Shown: positions 15,971 through 23,524 of the stretch, in pieces
How positions within the stretch are numbered: position 1 is the stretch's first letter
Layout of the letters: every line of letters starts with the position of its first letter
DNA from: Pseudomaricurvus sp965662505
GTDB taxonomy: Bacteria; Pseudomonadota; Gammaproteobacteria; Pseudomonadales; Cellvibrionaceae
Length of the DNA stretch: 26,609 nt
Assembly (NCBI RefSeq): GCF_965662505.1
Contig: NZ_CBFIHX010000043.1
Span: forward strand, 1-26,609
Direction of reading: 5' to 3'
Program-made: the position numbers and the translations under genes
The notes under the pieces: model-generated
The model's database searches: none
The model's input: only the letters and a program-made list of their open reading frames with translations
Told to the model about the DNA's origin: nothing

Positions 15971-17422
15971 ATGCTCTATCAAAACCTGGCCAATGATCTG
16001 CTGGCTAATATCGAACAGGGCCTTTATCGGCCCGGCGAGCGCTTGCCTTCGGTGCGACAACTGGCGCGGCAGCGAGGTGTCAGTGTCTCCACCGTGGTCA
16101 GTGCCTATCAGCATCTGGAAACCACCGGTCAGGTTACCGCGCGTGAGAAATCCGGCATCTATGTTGCGATTCCTGCGCAGAGACAGATTGAGGCTCCGGA
16201 GCCCAGTCGGGGGAGTCAGCCAACCCAATTGCAGATGAGTGACACCATCGCCCGGGTATTCGCCCAGAACCGATATCCAGATCGCATGCATTTCGATCTG
16301 GCGGTGCCCGCGCCGTCTTTCCAGCCGGCTGCGCAACTGAAGGCGGCCGCCAATCGGGTCGTGCGACATCATTTTAATGATAGCCTCACGCTCTACCCGT
16401 CGCCTGGCGATGGCGAACTGCGTCGTCTGATTGCCCAGCGTATGCTGGCCTGTGGTTGTCAGGTGGATGCGCAGGAAATCGTCATCACTAACGGCTGTCA
16501 GGAGGCGTTGCTGATTTCGCTGCAGGCACTGACTCAGCCCGGTGATGTGGTGGCGGTGGAAACACCGTGCTACTACGGTTTTCTGCAGGCGCTGGAAAGT
16601 CTGGGGCTAACCGTGGTGAGCATTGCCACAGATCCGGTAACCGGCATGGACGTGCAAGCACTGGCAGACGACTTGCAGCGCTGGCCCATCCGGGTGTGCC
16701 TGTGTTCTCCCTCCTACAGCAATCCCACCGGCGCGTGCATGACCGAGGCGGCCAAACAACAGCTGGTTGATTTGGCTCACCGACATGATTTCCACCTGAT
16801 TGAAGACGATATCTTCGGTGAGCTGGCGCATGGCGAGGATCACTTAAAGAGCCAACAGGATGCCTTCAGGAGAGAACAAGAGCAGCGCCCCAGACCTCTG
16901 CGGGCGTTTGATCGCCATGGACGCGTGATCTATTGTTCGTCGTTTTCAAAATCCTTGTCGCCGGGGCTGCGACTGGGGTGGGTGGCTGCGGGTGAACATC
17001 GCTTAAGGGTGATGGAGCGTCAGCGAGCGAGCACCACCGGCACCTCGACGCTGCCGCAATTGCAGGTGCGGGATTACTTAAAGAGCGGCCACTTTGACAA
17101 GCATCTGTCGCGGGTTCGGCGACAGTATCGAATCAATATAGAACTGGCGTTGTCGGTTGTTGCGGAGGCGTTTCCTGAGGGAACCCACGCGACTCAGCCG
17201 CAGGGGGGATTTGTGCTCTGGATTTCTCTGCCGAAAAGCGCACCCGATGCGCTGACATTGCTGGACAGGGCGCAGCCAGAAGGCGTTTGTTTTGTGCCGG
17301 GACAGGTGTTTGGTTTACAGGGGCTGGAGTCTTGTTTGCGGATCAGTGTGGCTCAACCCTGGACGGAAGAGCTGGAAGGCGCCCTGAGAATTCTGGGGCG
17401 CCTGGCTGGCGATTTAAGCTAA
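15971..17422 (+). CDS. MocR-type GntR transcriptional regulator with aminotransferase domain
   Basis: PLP-dependent transcription factor of the MocR/PdxR subfamily. The start at 15971 (MLYQNLANDLLANIEQG) follows AAGGTG at 15958-15963; an upstream TTG at 15932 is less likely. The 483 residues hold a GntR winged helix-turn-helix at about 1-72 (RPGERLPSVRQLARQRGVSVSTVV). A linker and a fold-type I aminotransferase domain follow (NGCQEALLISLQAL, PSYSNPTGACM). The PLP lysine is Lys327 in SSFSKSLSPGLRLGW. The gene is divergent from phzF across 179 bp, suggesting it regulates phzF and itself. The ligand is unknown. It converges on rsd. Confidence 0.93.
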   Translation: MLYQNLANDLLANIEQGLYRPGERLPSVRQLARQRGVSVSTVVSAYQHLETTGQVTAREKSGIYVAIPAQRQIEAPEPSRGSQPTQLQMSDTIARVFAQNRYPDRMHFDLAVPAPSFQPAAQLKAAANRVVRHHFNDSLTLYPSPGDGELRRLIAQRMLACGCQVDAQEIVITNGCQEALLISLQALTQPGDVVAVETPCYYGFLQALESLGLTVVSIATDPVTGMDVQALADDLQRWPIRVCLCSPSYSNPTGACMTEAAKQQLVDLAHRHDFHLIEDDIFGELAHGEDHLKSQQDAFRREQEQRPRPLRAFDRHGRVIYCSSFSKSLSPGLRLGWVAAGEHRLRVMERQRASTTGTSTLPQLQVRDYLKSGHFDKHLSRVRRQYRINIELALSVVAEAFPEGTHATQPQGGFVLWISLPKSAPDALTLLDRAQPEGVCFVPGQVFGLQGLESCLRISVAQPWTEELEGALRILGRLAGDLS

Positions 17423-17430
17423 AGGAGTAA

Positions 17431-17451
17431 CCTGGGCAGCATTAGCCCAGG
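17431..17451. terminator. Hairpin between mocR and rsd, possible terminator
   Basis: CCTGGGC (17431-17437) and GCCCAGG (17445-17451) form a perfect 7-bp stem with a 7-nt loop between two convergent genes. No long T tract follows on either strand; the minus-strand side is mildly T-rich. Confidence 0.4.
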
Positions 17452-17471
17452 CAGCGGGCTAACCGTCCTGA

Positions 17472-17927
17472 TCAGGTGACCAGATCCTTGTGTGAGGTGT
17501 GCAGCACTTCGATCATCCGGTCTTCCGCTTCAAAGCGATTGGCGAGCACTTCGCCCAGCTTGGAAAGATCTTCGGCGATGGTGCTGAGGTCGTCGGTTTC
17601 GAGATATTTGTCGTTAAAATCCAGCGCGTATTCGGTGGTGTTGTCGATGGTGCGAATCAGGGTGCGGGCTTCTTTCAGGGCATCCTCATCGTCGAATTCA
17701 CGGGCTTCTTTTACCAGCTGGTCATAGACTTCAAAGTGACCGGCGGAGACATAATCCACCAGCAGCTGACACACTTCCTGGACCCACTCGGGAGCAGGAG
17801 TCTTGTCCGGCGATTCGTTCAGACTGCAATAGCGAACCAACAGTGCCTGGCGCTCCTGTAACCAGCGGTCAATGATATTGCTGACCCCACCCCAACGCTC
17901 TTTGGCCGATTCGCAGTTCTCTAGCAT
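17472..17927 (-). CDS. rsd: Rsd/AlgQ anti-sigma-70 factor
   Basis: Cytoplasmic regulator that binds region 4 of the housekeeping sigma factor and favours alternative sigma use. The 151 residues begin MLENCESAKERWGGVSNIIDRWLQERQALLVRYCSL, which matches the Rsd/AlgQ N-terminus (ERWGG, IDRWLxER, RYC). A helical bundle follows and no other domain. AAAGGA about 10 nt upstream supports the ATG at 17927. In P. aeruginosa the algQ gene lies beside dsbH and close to algP, as here, except that lrgAB separates rsd from dsbB in this window. A 305-bp gap to lrgB suggests its own promoter. Confidence 0.94.
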   Translation of the reverse strand: MLENCESAKERWGGVSNIIDRWLQERQALLVRYCSLNESPDKTPAPEWVQEVCQLLVDYVSAGHFEVYDQLVKEAREFDDEDALKEARTLIRTIDNTTEYALDFNDKYLETDDLSTIAEDLSKLGEVLANRFEAEDRMIEVLHTSHKDLVT

Positions 17928-18232
17928 GGCAGTACATCCTTTCTTTCATCTGACTCATGGGCGTTTGCTGACATCTTGCCCGGTAATGTATCCGGTGGCC
18001 AAGACGTGCTTTTTACCCATCGTAATTTGCAAGTGTATTTGCACGTGAGTATTACAATCGCAGGTTGCAATTCTTTGCTGTCGGTCGCTACTTTTTATGA
18101 CCGTTCAGTCCAAGATATGTGATCCTGAAGGCCACGGCAAGCGAAATGTGCCATCCAATTCTGAAACCCTGTTTCCGTAAAATTTGACGCTGTCGCCTAA
18201 AGTTCTACAGGTGTTTTAGGGGAGGTAAGAGG
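17928..18232. other. 305-bp region between rsd and lrgB
   Basis: No gene is seen. It should hold the rsd promoter (minus strand), but no convincing -35/-10 pair was found. Notable is TGCAA-N6-TTGCA at 18028-18043, a perfect inverted repeat that also reads as two ATTTGCA direct repeats 12 bp apart (18025 and 18037) and abuts CACGTG (18042-18047). It is a candidate regulator site. Confidence 0.4.
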
Positions 18233-18958
18233 TCAAAAAAGCGGTACGATATACGGCAGTGTCAGAGCGGTAAACGCGCCGTTTAGGCCCATGGCCAGAG
18301 TGGCGAAAGCCCCGGTGGTGGCGTTGAGCTCGAAACCTCGGGCTGTGCCAACCCCGTGGGCGTTCAGGCCCAGTACAATCCCCTGGGCGCGAGGGTCATG
18401 CAGCTGCAGCAAGTAGAACACCACCGGGCTGAGCAGCACACCGATCACACCGGTAAACACCACCACGCCAGTGGTGAGGGTGGTCAGTGCGCCGATATTG
18501 TTGGCAATGCCAATAGCGATGGGGGTGGTGACGGACTTGGGTGCCAGTGACAGCAGAACCTGTTCGTTGGCCCCCATCATCCAGGCAATGCCCACGGCGC
18601 TCACTGCGGCAAAGACTCCGCCGAGGAGGACTGTCAGCAGTACTGGGAAAGCCAGTTTTCGGATATGGTGGAATTCCCGGTACAGCGGAATGGCCAGCGC
18701 CACCGTGGTGGGCCCCAGCAGGAAATAAATCAGATCATTGGCCTGTACATACTCGCGGTAGGGGATACCGCCAAACTTTAAAAAAGCGGCAATGACCACG
18801 GAGCTGACTGCCACCGGATGCACAAAAGCCCGGCGTCCACACAAATTGTAAAACCACAGCGCTCCCTGAAAGACGACCAGGGTCAGCAGCAGGCCGAACA
18901 GGGGTTTGTGTATAAGGCTGTTCCAGAAGGTCAGCAGATGGTGAATCAGGTCATTCAT
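18233..18958 (-). CDS. lrgB: LrgB family membrane protein (CidB/LrgB)
   Basis: Inner-membrane protein that works with LrgA. Such pairs are described as holin/antiholin-like or as small-metabolite (pyruvate or glycolate) transport modules. The 241 residues are almost wholly hydrophobic, with about six to seven membrane segments. The family motifs are LGPTTVALAIPLYR, LAPKSVTTPIAIGIANNIGA and GLNAHGVGTARGFE. It starts 25 bp after the lrgA stop, so the two form a unit. Only a weak GGAA precedes the ATG. The function in this organism cannot be decided from sequence. Confidence 0.92.
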   Translation of the reverse strand: MNDLIHHLLTFWNSLIHKPLFGLLLTLVVFQGALWFYNLCGRRAFVHPVAVSSVVIAAFLKFGGIPYREYVQANDLIYFLLGPTTVALAIPLYREFHHIRKLAFPVLLTVLLGGVFAAVSAVGIAWMMGANEQVLLSLAPKSVTTPIAIGIANNIGALTTLTTGVVVFTGVIGVLLSPVVFYLLQLHDPRAQGIVLGLNAHGVGTARGFELNATTGAFATLAMGLNGAFTALTLPYIVPLF

Positions 18959-18983
18959 GGCAGGAAGAGTTCCGTCATCTCAA

Positions 18984-19337
18984 TCAGGCGGAGCCGGAAG
19001 AGTGCTTGCCGGACAGTCGCTTCATTAGCCAGCCACTGAACAACATCGAAATAAACGTACCTGCAACCATCGCGGCCAACACCGCAGGCCAGTAGCGTTG
19101 AATGCTATCGGGCAGGAAAAACAAACCCACACCGGCGGGCAAAAAGAACAGACTCAGGTATTGGATCAGGCCGTGGCTGATGTCATCCACGTCTTTGGAC
19201 GGGCCGCCTTTTAAGGCCAGTGCCAGCCACAGCAGGAGCATCCCGGCCACAGGACCGGGAATAGGGCTGTGCAACAGCGCCACCAGAGTTTCGCCGCAGA
19301 GCTGGAAAAACAGCAGAACAATAAGACCTTTCAGCAT
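18984..19337 (-). CDS. lrgA: LrgA/CidA family membrane protein
   Basis: Small holin-like inner-membrane protein, 117 residues, with about four hydrophobic helices. The conserved LxxSPIPGPVAGMLLLWLAL core (residues 22-42) and the segment FFLPAGVGLFF identify the CidA/LrgA family. The C-terminus is basic (MKRLSGKHSSGSA). It is followed by lrgB after 25 bp and preceded by dsbB with a 19-bp gap, so dsbB-lrgA-lrgB look co-transcribed. No LytSR-type regulator is in the window. The ribosome binding site is poor, consistent with coupling to dsbB translation. Confidence 0.92.
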   Translation of the reverse strand: MLKGLIVLLFFQLCGETLVALLHSPIPGPVAGMLLLWLALALKGGPSKDVDDISHGLIQYLSLFFLPAGVGLFFLPDSIQRYWPAVLAAMVAGTFISMLFSGWLMKRLSGKHSSGSA

Positions 19338-19356
19338 AGGGGCTTAGCCTTATCGA

Positions 19357-19839
19357 TCAGACTTTGCGGAACATCTGCCAGAGATTCAGGCCAATCAGAA
19401 TCACAAACGAAACCGCCACCCAGGCAGGCATGCTCAGCCCCAGAAAAATCCATGAGGTATCGGCGCAGTTGCCGTCGCCCTGCAGCAGCAGATTGACCGC
19501 GTCGCCCAGCGGGAAGTTGTCAAACATGTAGGACAGACCGGGACCGCAGGCCGGGACCTGATCTTCCGGCAGGCTCTGCAGCCAGACATGACGCAGTGAC
19601 ACAGACAAGCCGACACCGGCAGCCACAATGGCCAGCGCCGAGTAAATCCGTCGACCCAGCTGAGCGGGATTGTGAACAGCGGCAATCAGCGCGCACAGGC
19701 TGACCGCAAACACAAAGATGCGCTGAGTGATGCACAGCGGGCAGGGATGCATATCCATACCGTACTGGAAGTAAAGTGCGGTCAAGTTCAGGCCGGTGCA
19801 GCCGATAAAGATCAGTAGAAAAGTTGTGCGGATGGTCAC
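19357..19839 (-). CDS. dsbB: DsbB family disulfide bond formation protein
   Basis: Inner-membrane quinone-linked enzyme that reoxidises DsbA. I place the start at the GTG at 19839 (VTIRTTFLLIF) because GGGGAA lies about 8-9 nt upstream; a GTG at 19848 is immediately next to that motif and so less likely. The 160 residues have four membrane helices. The first catalytic pair is CPLC (Cys33 and Cys36) and the second periplasmic pair is Cys98 (PACGPG) and Cys125 (GNCAD), so all redox cysteines are present. P. aeruginosa has dsbH next to algQ, which fits. It heads a likely dsbB-lrgA-lrgB operon. Confidence 0.94.
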   Translation of the reverse strand: MTIRTTFLLIFIGCTGLNLTALYFQYGMDMHPCPLCITQRIFVFAVSLCALIAAVHNPAQLGRRIYSALAIVAAGVGLSVSLRHVWLQSLPEDQVPACGPGLSYMFDNFPLGDAVNLLLQGDGNCADTSWIFLGLSMPAWVAVSFVILIGLNLWQMFRKV

Positions 19840-20004
19840 AGTGGTCACTTCCCCGATAAGTAGTGAGTCGTCATGAATCGTGGTGAGGGGCTACAGAATT
19901 GGTGAAGCGCTACACTAGGGGAATTTGGCCACCAACTCAAGAAATGCCGGCTGCAAATGGGCGTTCCGGTCGCAATCATGAACTCAGAGTACGGGAGTGG
20001 GGTT

Positions 20005-20514
20005 TTGAAGGTTCAGAAAAATCTGGTCGGGCTGTCGCTACTGATCAGGACGCTAGTACTGGTCTTGCCGCTGATACTGACATCGCCAGTATGGGCCGAG
20101 GATGAACCGGAAGAAGAGGAGACAGTCGCTGCCGAAGGTGAGGAACAAGCGGACGCTGCCGAAGGTGAGGAGAAGGCGTCGTCGATCTATTTACCACTGA
20201 AACCTCCGTTTGTGGTCAACTATGGCAACAACGAAGGCGCACTCGCCAGTCGCTTGCACTATCTGAAAGCCGAGTTGACCGTGCGCGTAGGCACCCCAAA
20301 AGACGTCAATTCCATTCGCCACCACATGCCTTATATTCGCAATCAATTGATCATGCTGTTCAGCAAGCAGACTCAGGAAAGCCTTGAAACTCAGGAAGGG
20401 AAAGAGCTGTTGCGACAGAAAGCCCACGCAGCCATTTACGATCTGGTGATGGCAGAAGAAGGGGAGCTGGATCTGATCGGGGTGTACTTCAATCAGTTGA
20501 TTTTGCAGAACTGA
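20005..20514 (+). CDS. Exported FliL-domain protein, not in a flagellar cluster
   Basis: I suggest the TTG at 20005 as start: GGGAG at 19993-19997 is well spaced, and the product (169 residues) then opens with a basic n-region and a clean signal peptide (KVQKNLVGLSLLIRTLVL, cleavage after PVWA). In-frame ATGs at 19957 and 19978 lack a ribosome binding site. An acidic linker follows with a near-repeat (AAEGEEQAD, AAEGEEKAS). The C-terminal FliL domain has SIYLPLKPPFVVNYG, LKAELTVRVGTPKDVNSIRHHMPYIRN and LLRQKAHAAIYDLV. FliL normally has an uncleaved N-terminal anchor and binds the flagellar stator. This isolated form with a signal-peptide-like N-terminus may be periplasmic, with unknown role. 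Confidence 0.8.
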   Translation: MKVQKNLVGLSLLIRTLVLVLPLILTSPVWAEDEPEEEETVAAEGEEQADAAEGEEKASSIYLPLKPPFVVNYGNNEGALASRLHYLKAELTVRVGTPKDVNSIRHHMPYIRNQLIMLFSKQTQESLETQEGKELLRQKAHAAIYDLVMAEEGELDLIGVYFNQLILQN

Positions 20515-20527
20515 TGGCTTTTGCCGT

Positions 20528-20556
20528 CGGCAGTCCAGTCAGGGACTGAACTGCCG
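20528..20556. other. Hairpin between the FliL-like and gcvH genes
   Basis: CGGCAGT (20528-20534) pairs with ACTGCCG (20550-20556) and, inside, CAGTC with GACTG, giving a 12-bp stem with one mismatch and a 3-base loop. It sits between convergent genes but has no T tract on either side, so it is at best a weak terminator. Confidence 0.45.
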
Positions 20557-20579
20557 GGCAAACGAAAGATCAGCGGGGA

Positions 20580-20969
20580 TCAGTCGTCTTCGCAAACAGC
20601 GGTATAGCCATCGGCGTCCAGAGCACTGTCCAGATCGGTCAGATCGCTAGGCTTCACTTTAAAGAACCAGCCATCGTCGTACGGAGATTCGTTAACGATT
20701 TCCGGCGTCTCTTCCAGAGCTTCGTTAATGGCGATCACTTCGCCGCTGATCAGAGAGTAGATGTCAGACGCGGCCTTCACAGATTCCACCACACCGGCTT
20801 CTTCGCCAGCGGTTACCGTGCTGCCCACTTCCGGAGTCTCTACGTAAACCACATCGCCAAGGCTGTCCTGGGCGTGGTCGGTAATACCGATGGTCACAGT
20901 ACCGTCGGCTTCAACGCGGGCCCACTCGTGGCTGGACAGGTATTTCAGTTCGCTGCGAACTTCACTCAT
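20580..20969 (-). CDS. gcvH: GcvH, glycine cleavage system H protein
   Basis: Lipoyl carrier that shuttles the aminomethyl group between GcvP, GcvT and the lipoamide dehydrogenase. The ATG at 20969 follows AAGGAAAG and begins MSEVRSELKYLSSHEWARVE. The 129 residues carry the lipoylation site ESVKAASD, with Lys65, and the conserved GVVESVK and SGEVIAIN segments. Other family hallmarks are HAQDSLGDVVYVE and SPYDDGWFFKV. No gcvT or gcvP lies next to it in this window, and no recognisable glycine riboswitch is seen upstream. The 384 bp upstream are non-coding as far as I can tell. Confidence 0.96.
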   Translation of the reverse strand: MSEVRSELKYLSSHEWARVEADGTVTIGITDHAQDSLGDVVYVETPEVGSTVTAGEEAGVVESVKAASDIYSLISGEVIAINEALEETPEIVNESPYDDGWFFKVKPSDLTDLDSALDADGYTAVCEDD

Positions 20970-21353
20970 GGTGCTTTCCTTCAATTATCAAATCGTAAAC
21001 GGGTTTGGCCACACGGCGGGCGCTTTCTGCCAAAGGCGCGTAGTTTAGCGACTTTTGAGCGTCTGTGGAACGACCCGCACCTTCCGGTTGCGGGGTTTTC
21101 GTCCAAGCAGCCATTATCCTGTGGTGGATGCTGTAGTTGAGACCTTGCCCGCCGCTAGCCCGCGCGGGGCGTAATAAGTGGGGCGTAATAATAGCGTAGC
21201 AGGCATTTTCTGACTTGTGAGACTGCCGATGGACTGGCTGGCGCGAAGGGCAAGACACAATAAAACTTATATCAGACATAAAGGTCTAGACTGTGTGTCA
21301 GTCGGCTTTACAATTCAGGGAGCCGGACGTTTCAGTCATCAGGAGGAGAAAAA
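20970..21353. other. 384-bp divergent region between gcvH and asmA, with tandem 14-bp repeat
   Basis: It holds the gcvH ribosome binding site at the left and the strong asmA site AGGAGGAG at the right. The 12-mer GGGGCGTAATAA occurs twice, at 21166-21177 and 21180-21191, with a 14-bp period. A short minus-strand ORF reaches the gcvH start but matches nothing I know. No clear promoter pair was identified on either strand. Confidence 0.5.
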
Positions 21354-23471
21354 ATGGGCAGCTTCATACGGATAATCGCGGGTATTGTGGGATTGGTGGT
21401 CGTGCTGATAATAGGCGCGGTGCTGTATCTGACCATGGTGCTGGATCCCAATGACTTCCGTGACGATATCGAGAAGCTGGCCGCAAAGCAGGGCGTGCCA
21501 CTGGAAATTAACGGTAACCTGAGCTGGCAGTGGTTTCCCACCCTCGGGCTGAGCGTCGAAGGCGTGAAGGTAATGACCGGCGATGAAGCCCTGCTGGACG
21601 CCCAACGGCTGGCGGCTGCGGTGGCGGTCATGCCCCTGTTCAGCGGCAATGTCTCCATCGAAGCGCTGGAATTCTCCGGTGTGCAGGTGAATGTCTGGAA
21701 GGACAAACAGGGCCGTGGCAACTGGGAGATGTTGCAGCAATCTCAACAGCTCTCACAAGAACAGTCTCAAACCGATACACAGGCCGAAGCACCGGGTGCT
21801 GCCGACGATTCGGCGACCACTGAAACCTCCACCGGAACCCCCGTCTCACTGGTGATCGAACGCTTGAGACTGGAAGACACCCACCTGATCTATCGCGATC
21901 TGGCCGCCGGCTCCCGCATTGAGCTGAGCGACCTGAACCTCAGCGTCGACGGTTTCGACCTGACCGGTCAGCCGTTTGACTTGCAGCAGTCAGCCACGCT
22001 CAAGCTGGACGGTCAGCAGCCGCTGGACATCAGCAGCGAAGGCAGATTGGGCTTTGATTTGGAAAAACAGTACCTGTCCATGAGCGATCTGCAGTTAGAA
22101 GTCGCCGCCAATCAGACCCCGATGACTCTGGAATTGTCCGGCGACGTGGCTCTGGAAACCCTGGCCGCTGAACTGGATCTGGCCTTAAAGCCGGTGAATC
22201 TGGCCAAATGGCTGACCCAGTTTGGTATCGAACTGCCGGAGATGTCCGCCGCCGATGCCCTCAGCAAGGTGTCCATGAGCAGCAAAGTTGTCGGTAATGA
22301 CGGTGCCTGGAAACTCAACAATCTGTCGCTCAAGCTGGATGACACCACTTTCGCCGGCCACGCCGGTATCGACAAGAATGGTGCCATGGAGCTGGTGCTC
22401 AACGGCGACAAGCTGGACCTGGATCGCTACCTGCCAGTGCCACAGGAAGAAGTGGCCGCCGCCAAGAAGGAAGCCAAACAGGCTCCGGCTCAAGGTGCGA
22501 AGACTTCTGCAGCGGGTGCCAATCCGCTGATCATGTCCGACGAGCCGCTGGATCTCAGTGCTCTTAAAGATCTCGATGCCAGCGCCGCGATCACCCTGGC
22601 GCAACTGACGGCCAAGCAGCTGGATTTCACCGATCTGGTGTTCAAGCTCAACGCCAAATCGGGTCTGGTTAATTTGCAGACCGTGTCTGCCGCGCTGGAT
22701 CAGGGCAAGTTCAACCTGAATGGCTCGCTGGATGCGCGACAAAAAGCCTCCAAAGTGGCACTCAAAGGTGACCTGACTGGCTTGGAGCTGAAACCCCTGC
22801 TGGTGCTGTTTATGGATGAAGAGCGTGTGTCTGGCAACGCCGGTGGCGATCTCACCCTCAACACGCAAGGTCAAAGCCTGCGCCAGTGGCAGAAGAACGT
22901 GGCCGCCAATCTCAACCTGAACGCCGCCGAACTGACGTTCTCCGGCGTCGATATTGAACGCAACGCCTGTCAGCTGGCGGCGCTGGTCAATGGCAAGCCA
23001 AGCCCCGATCTGCAATGGAAAGGCCTCACCAAACTGCTGGATGTGAAATCGTCGCTGGCGCTCAACGGCGAAGTGCTCACCATTCAATCCCTCAGTGCCG
23101 GGGTGGAAAACCTTGGCGTGAAGGCGAACGGCACTCTCAACTACGTCACTGGCAAGTTCGATGTACCACTGAGTATTGCCTTTGTGGGCGAAGCCGACCC
23201 CAACCGCGACTGTCAGATCCGCGATCGCTGGCGCAACAAGGATTTGCCCTTGCGTTGCAAAGGTTCACTGGATACCGTGTCGGCCGGCAGCTGCGGCGTC
23301 GACAGCAAACGCATCAACGACCTGTTGGCCGATGAAGCCAAAGACGAGCTGAAAGACAAACTGCAGGAAAAGCTGCAAGAGAAATTGAATGAAAGCAGTG
23401 ACGACGGTGAATCCGACAGCAAGGAAGAAGCCGTTAAAAGCCTGTTAAAAGGTCTGTTTAAGAAAGACTGA
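21354..23471 (+). CDS. asmA: AsmA family protein
   Basis: AsmA-like inner-membrane-anchored protein of 705 residues; relatives are thought to help lipid transport or outer-membrane assembly. The N-terminus is a signal anchor (IRIIAGIVGLVVVLIIGAVL), followed at once by the AsmA motif DPNDFRDDIEKLAAKQGVPLEINGNLSWQWFPTLGLSVEGVKV. Long beta-rich repeats with Gln/Ala/Thr-rich linkers follow (about 125-165 and 365-385). The C-terminal AsmA_2-like part contains paired Cys (RDCQIRD, LRCKGS, GSCGVD), then a coiled, charged tail ending in LKGLFKKD. The ribosome binding site is very strong (AGGAGGAG). It heads an asmA-mutY-yggX run. Confidence 0.93.
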   Translation: MGSFIRIIAGIVGLVVVLIIGAVLYLTMVLDPNDFRDDIEKLAAKQGVPLEINGNLSWQWFPTLGLSVEGVKVMTGDEALLDAQRLAAAVAVMPLFSGNVSIEALEFSGVQVNVWKDKQGRGNWEMLQQSQQLSQEQSQTDTQAEAPGAADDSATTETSTGTPVSLVIERLRLEDTHLIYRDLAAGSRIELSDLNLSVDGFDLTGQPFDLQQSATLKLDGQQPLDISSEGRLGFDLEKQYLSMSDLQLEVAANQTPMTLELSGDVALETLAAELDLALKPVNLAKWLTQFGIELPEMSAADALSKVSMSSKVVGNDGAWKLNNLSLKLDDTTFAGHAGIDKNGAMELVLNGDKLDLDRYLPVPQEEVAAAKKEAKQAPAQGAKTSAAGANPLIMSDEPLDLSALKDLDASAAITLAQLTAKQLDFTDLVFKLNAKSGLVNLQTVSAALDQGKFNLNGSLDARQKASKVALKGDLTGLELKPLLVLFMDEERVSGNAGGDLTLNTQGQSLRQWQKNVAANLNLNAAELTFSGVDIERNACQLAALVNGKPSPDLQWKGLTKLLDVKSSLALNGEVLTIQSLSAGVENLGVKANGTLNYVTGKFDVPLSIAFVGEADPNRDCQIRDRWRNKDLPLRCKGSLDTVSAGSCGVDSKRINDLLADEAKDELKDKLQEKLQEKLNESSDDGESDSKEEAVKSLLKGLFKKD

Positions 23472-23484
23472 TCAAGAAAGACTG
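23460..23484 (+). repeat. 11-bp direct repeat at the asmA stop codon
   Basis: AAGAAAGACTG occurs at 23460-23470, ending within the asmA stop TGA, and again at 23474-23484, period 14 bp. The second copy also forms a 9-bp hairpin, AAAGACTGG (23477-23485) with CCAGTCTTT (23494-23502). Confidence 0.8.
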
Positions 23485-23524
23485 GGCCCATCGCCAGTCT
23501 TTCGCCATGACGTAATTCGAGGAA

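Noticed and set aside
20962..21279. Minus-strand ORF of 105 codons ending just inside the gcvH start, possibly coupled to it
   Set aside because: The product resembles no family I know, is Arg/Pro/Ser-rich like random GC-rich DNA, and has no good ribosome binding site. A shorter version from an internal ATG is equally unsupported.
20970..21353. Glycine riboswitch upstream of gcvH
   Set aside because: I looked for paired glycine aptamer signatures on the minus strand and saw none. A covariance search would be decisive.
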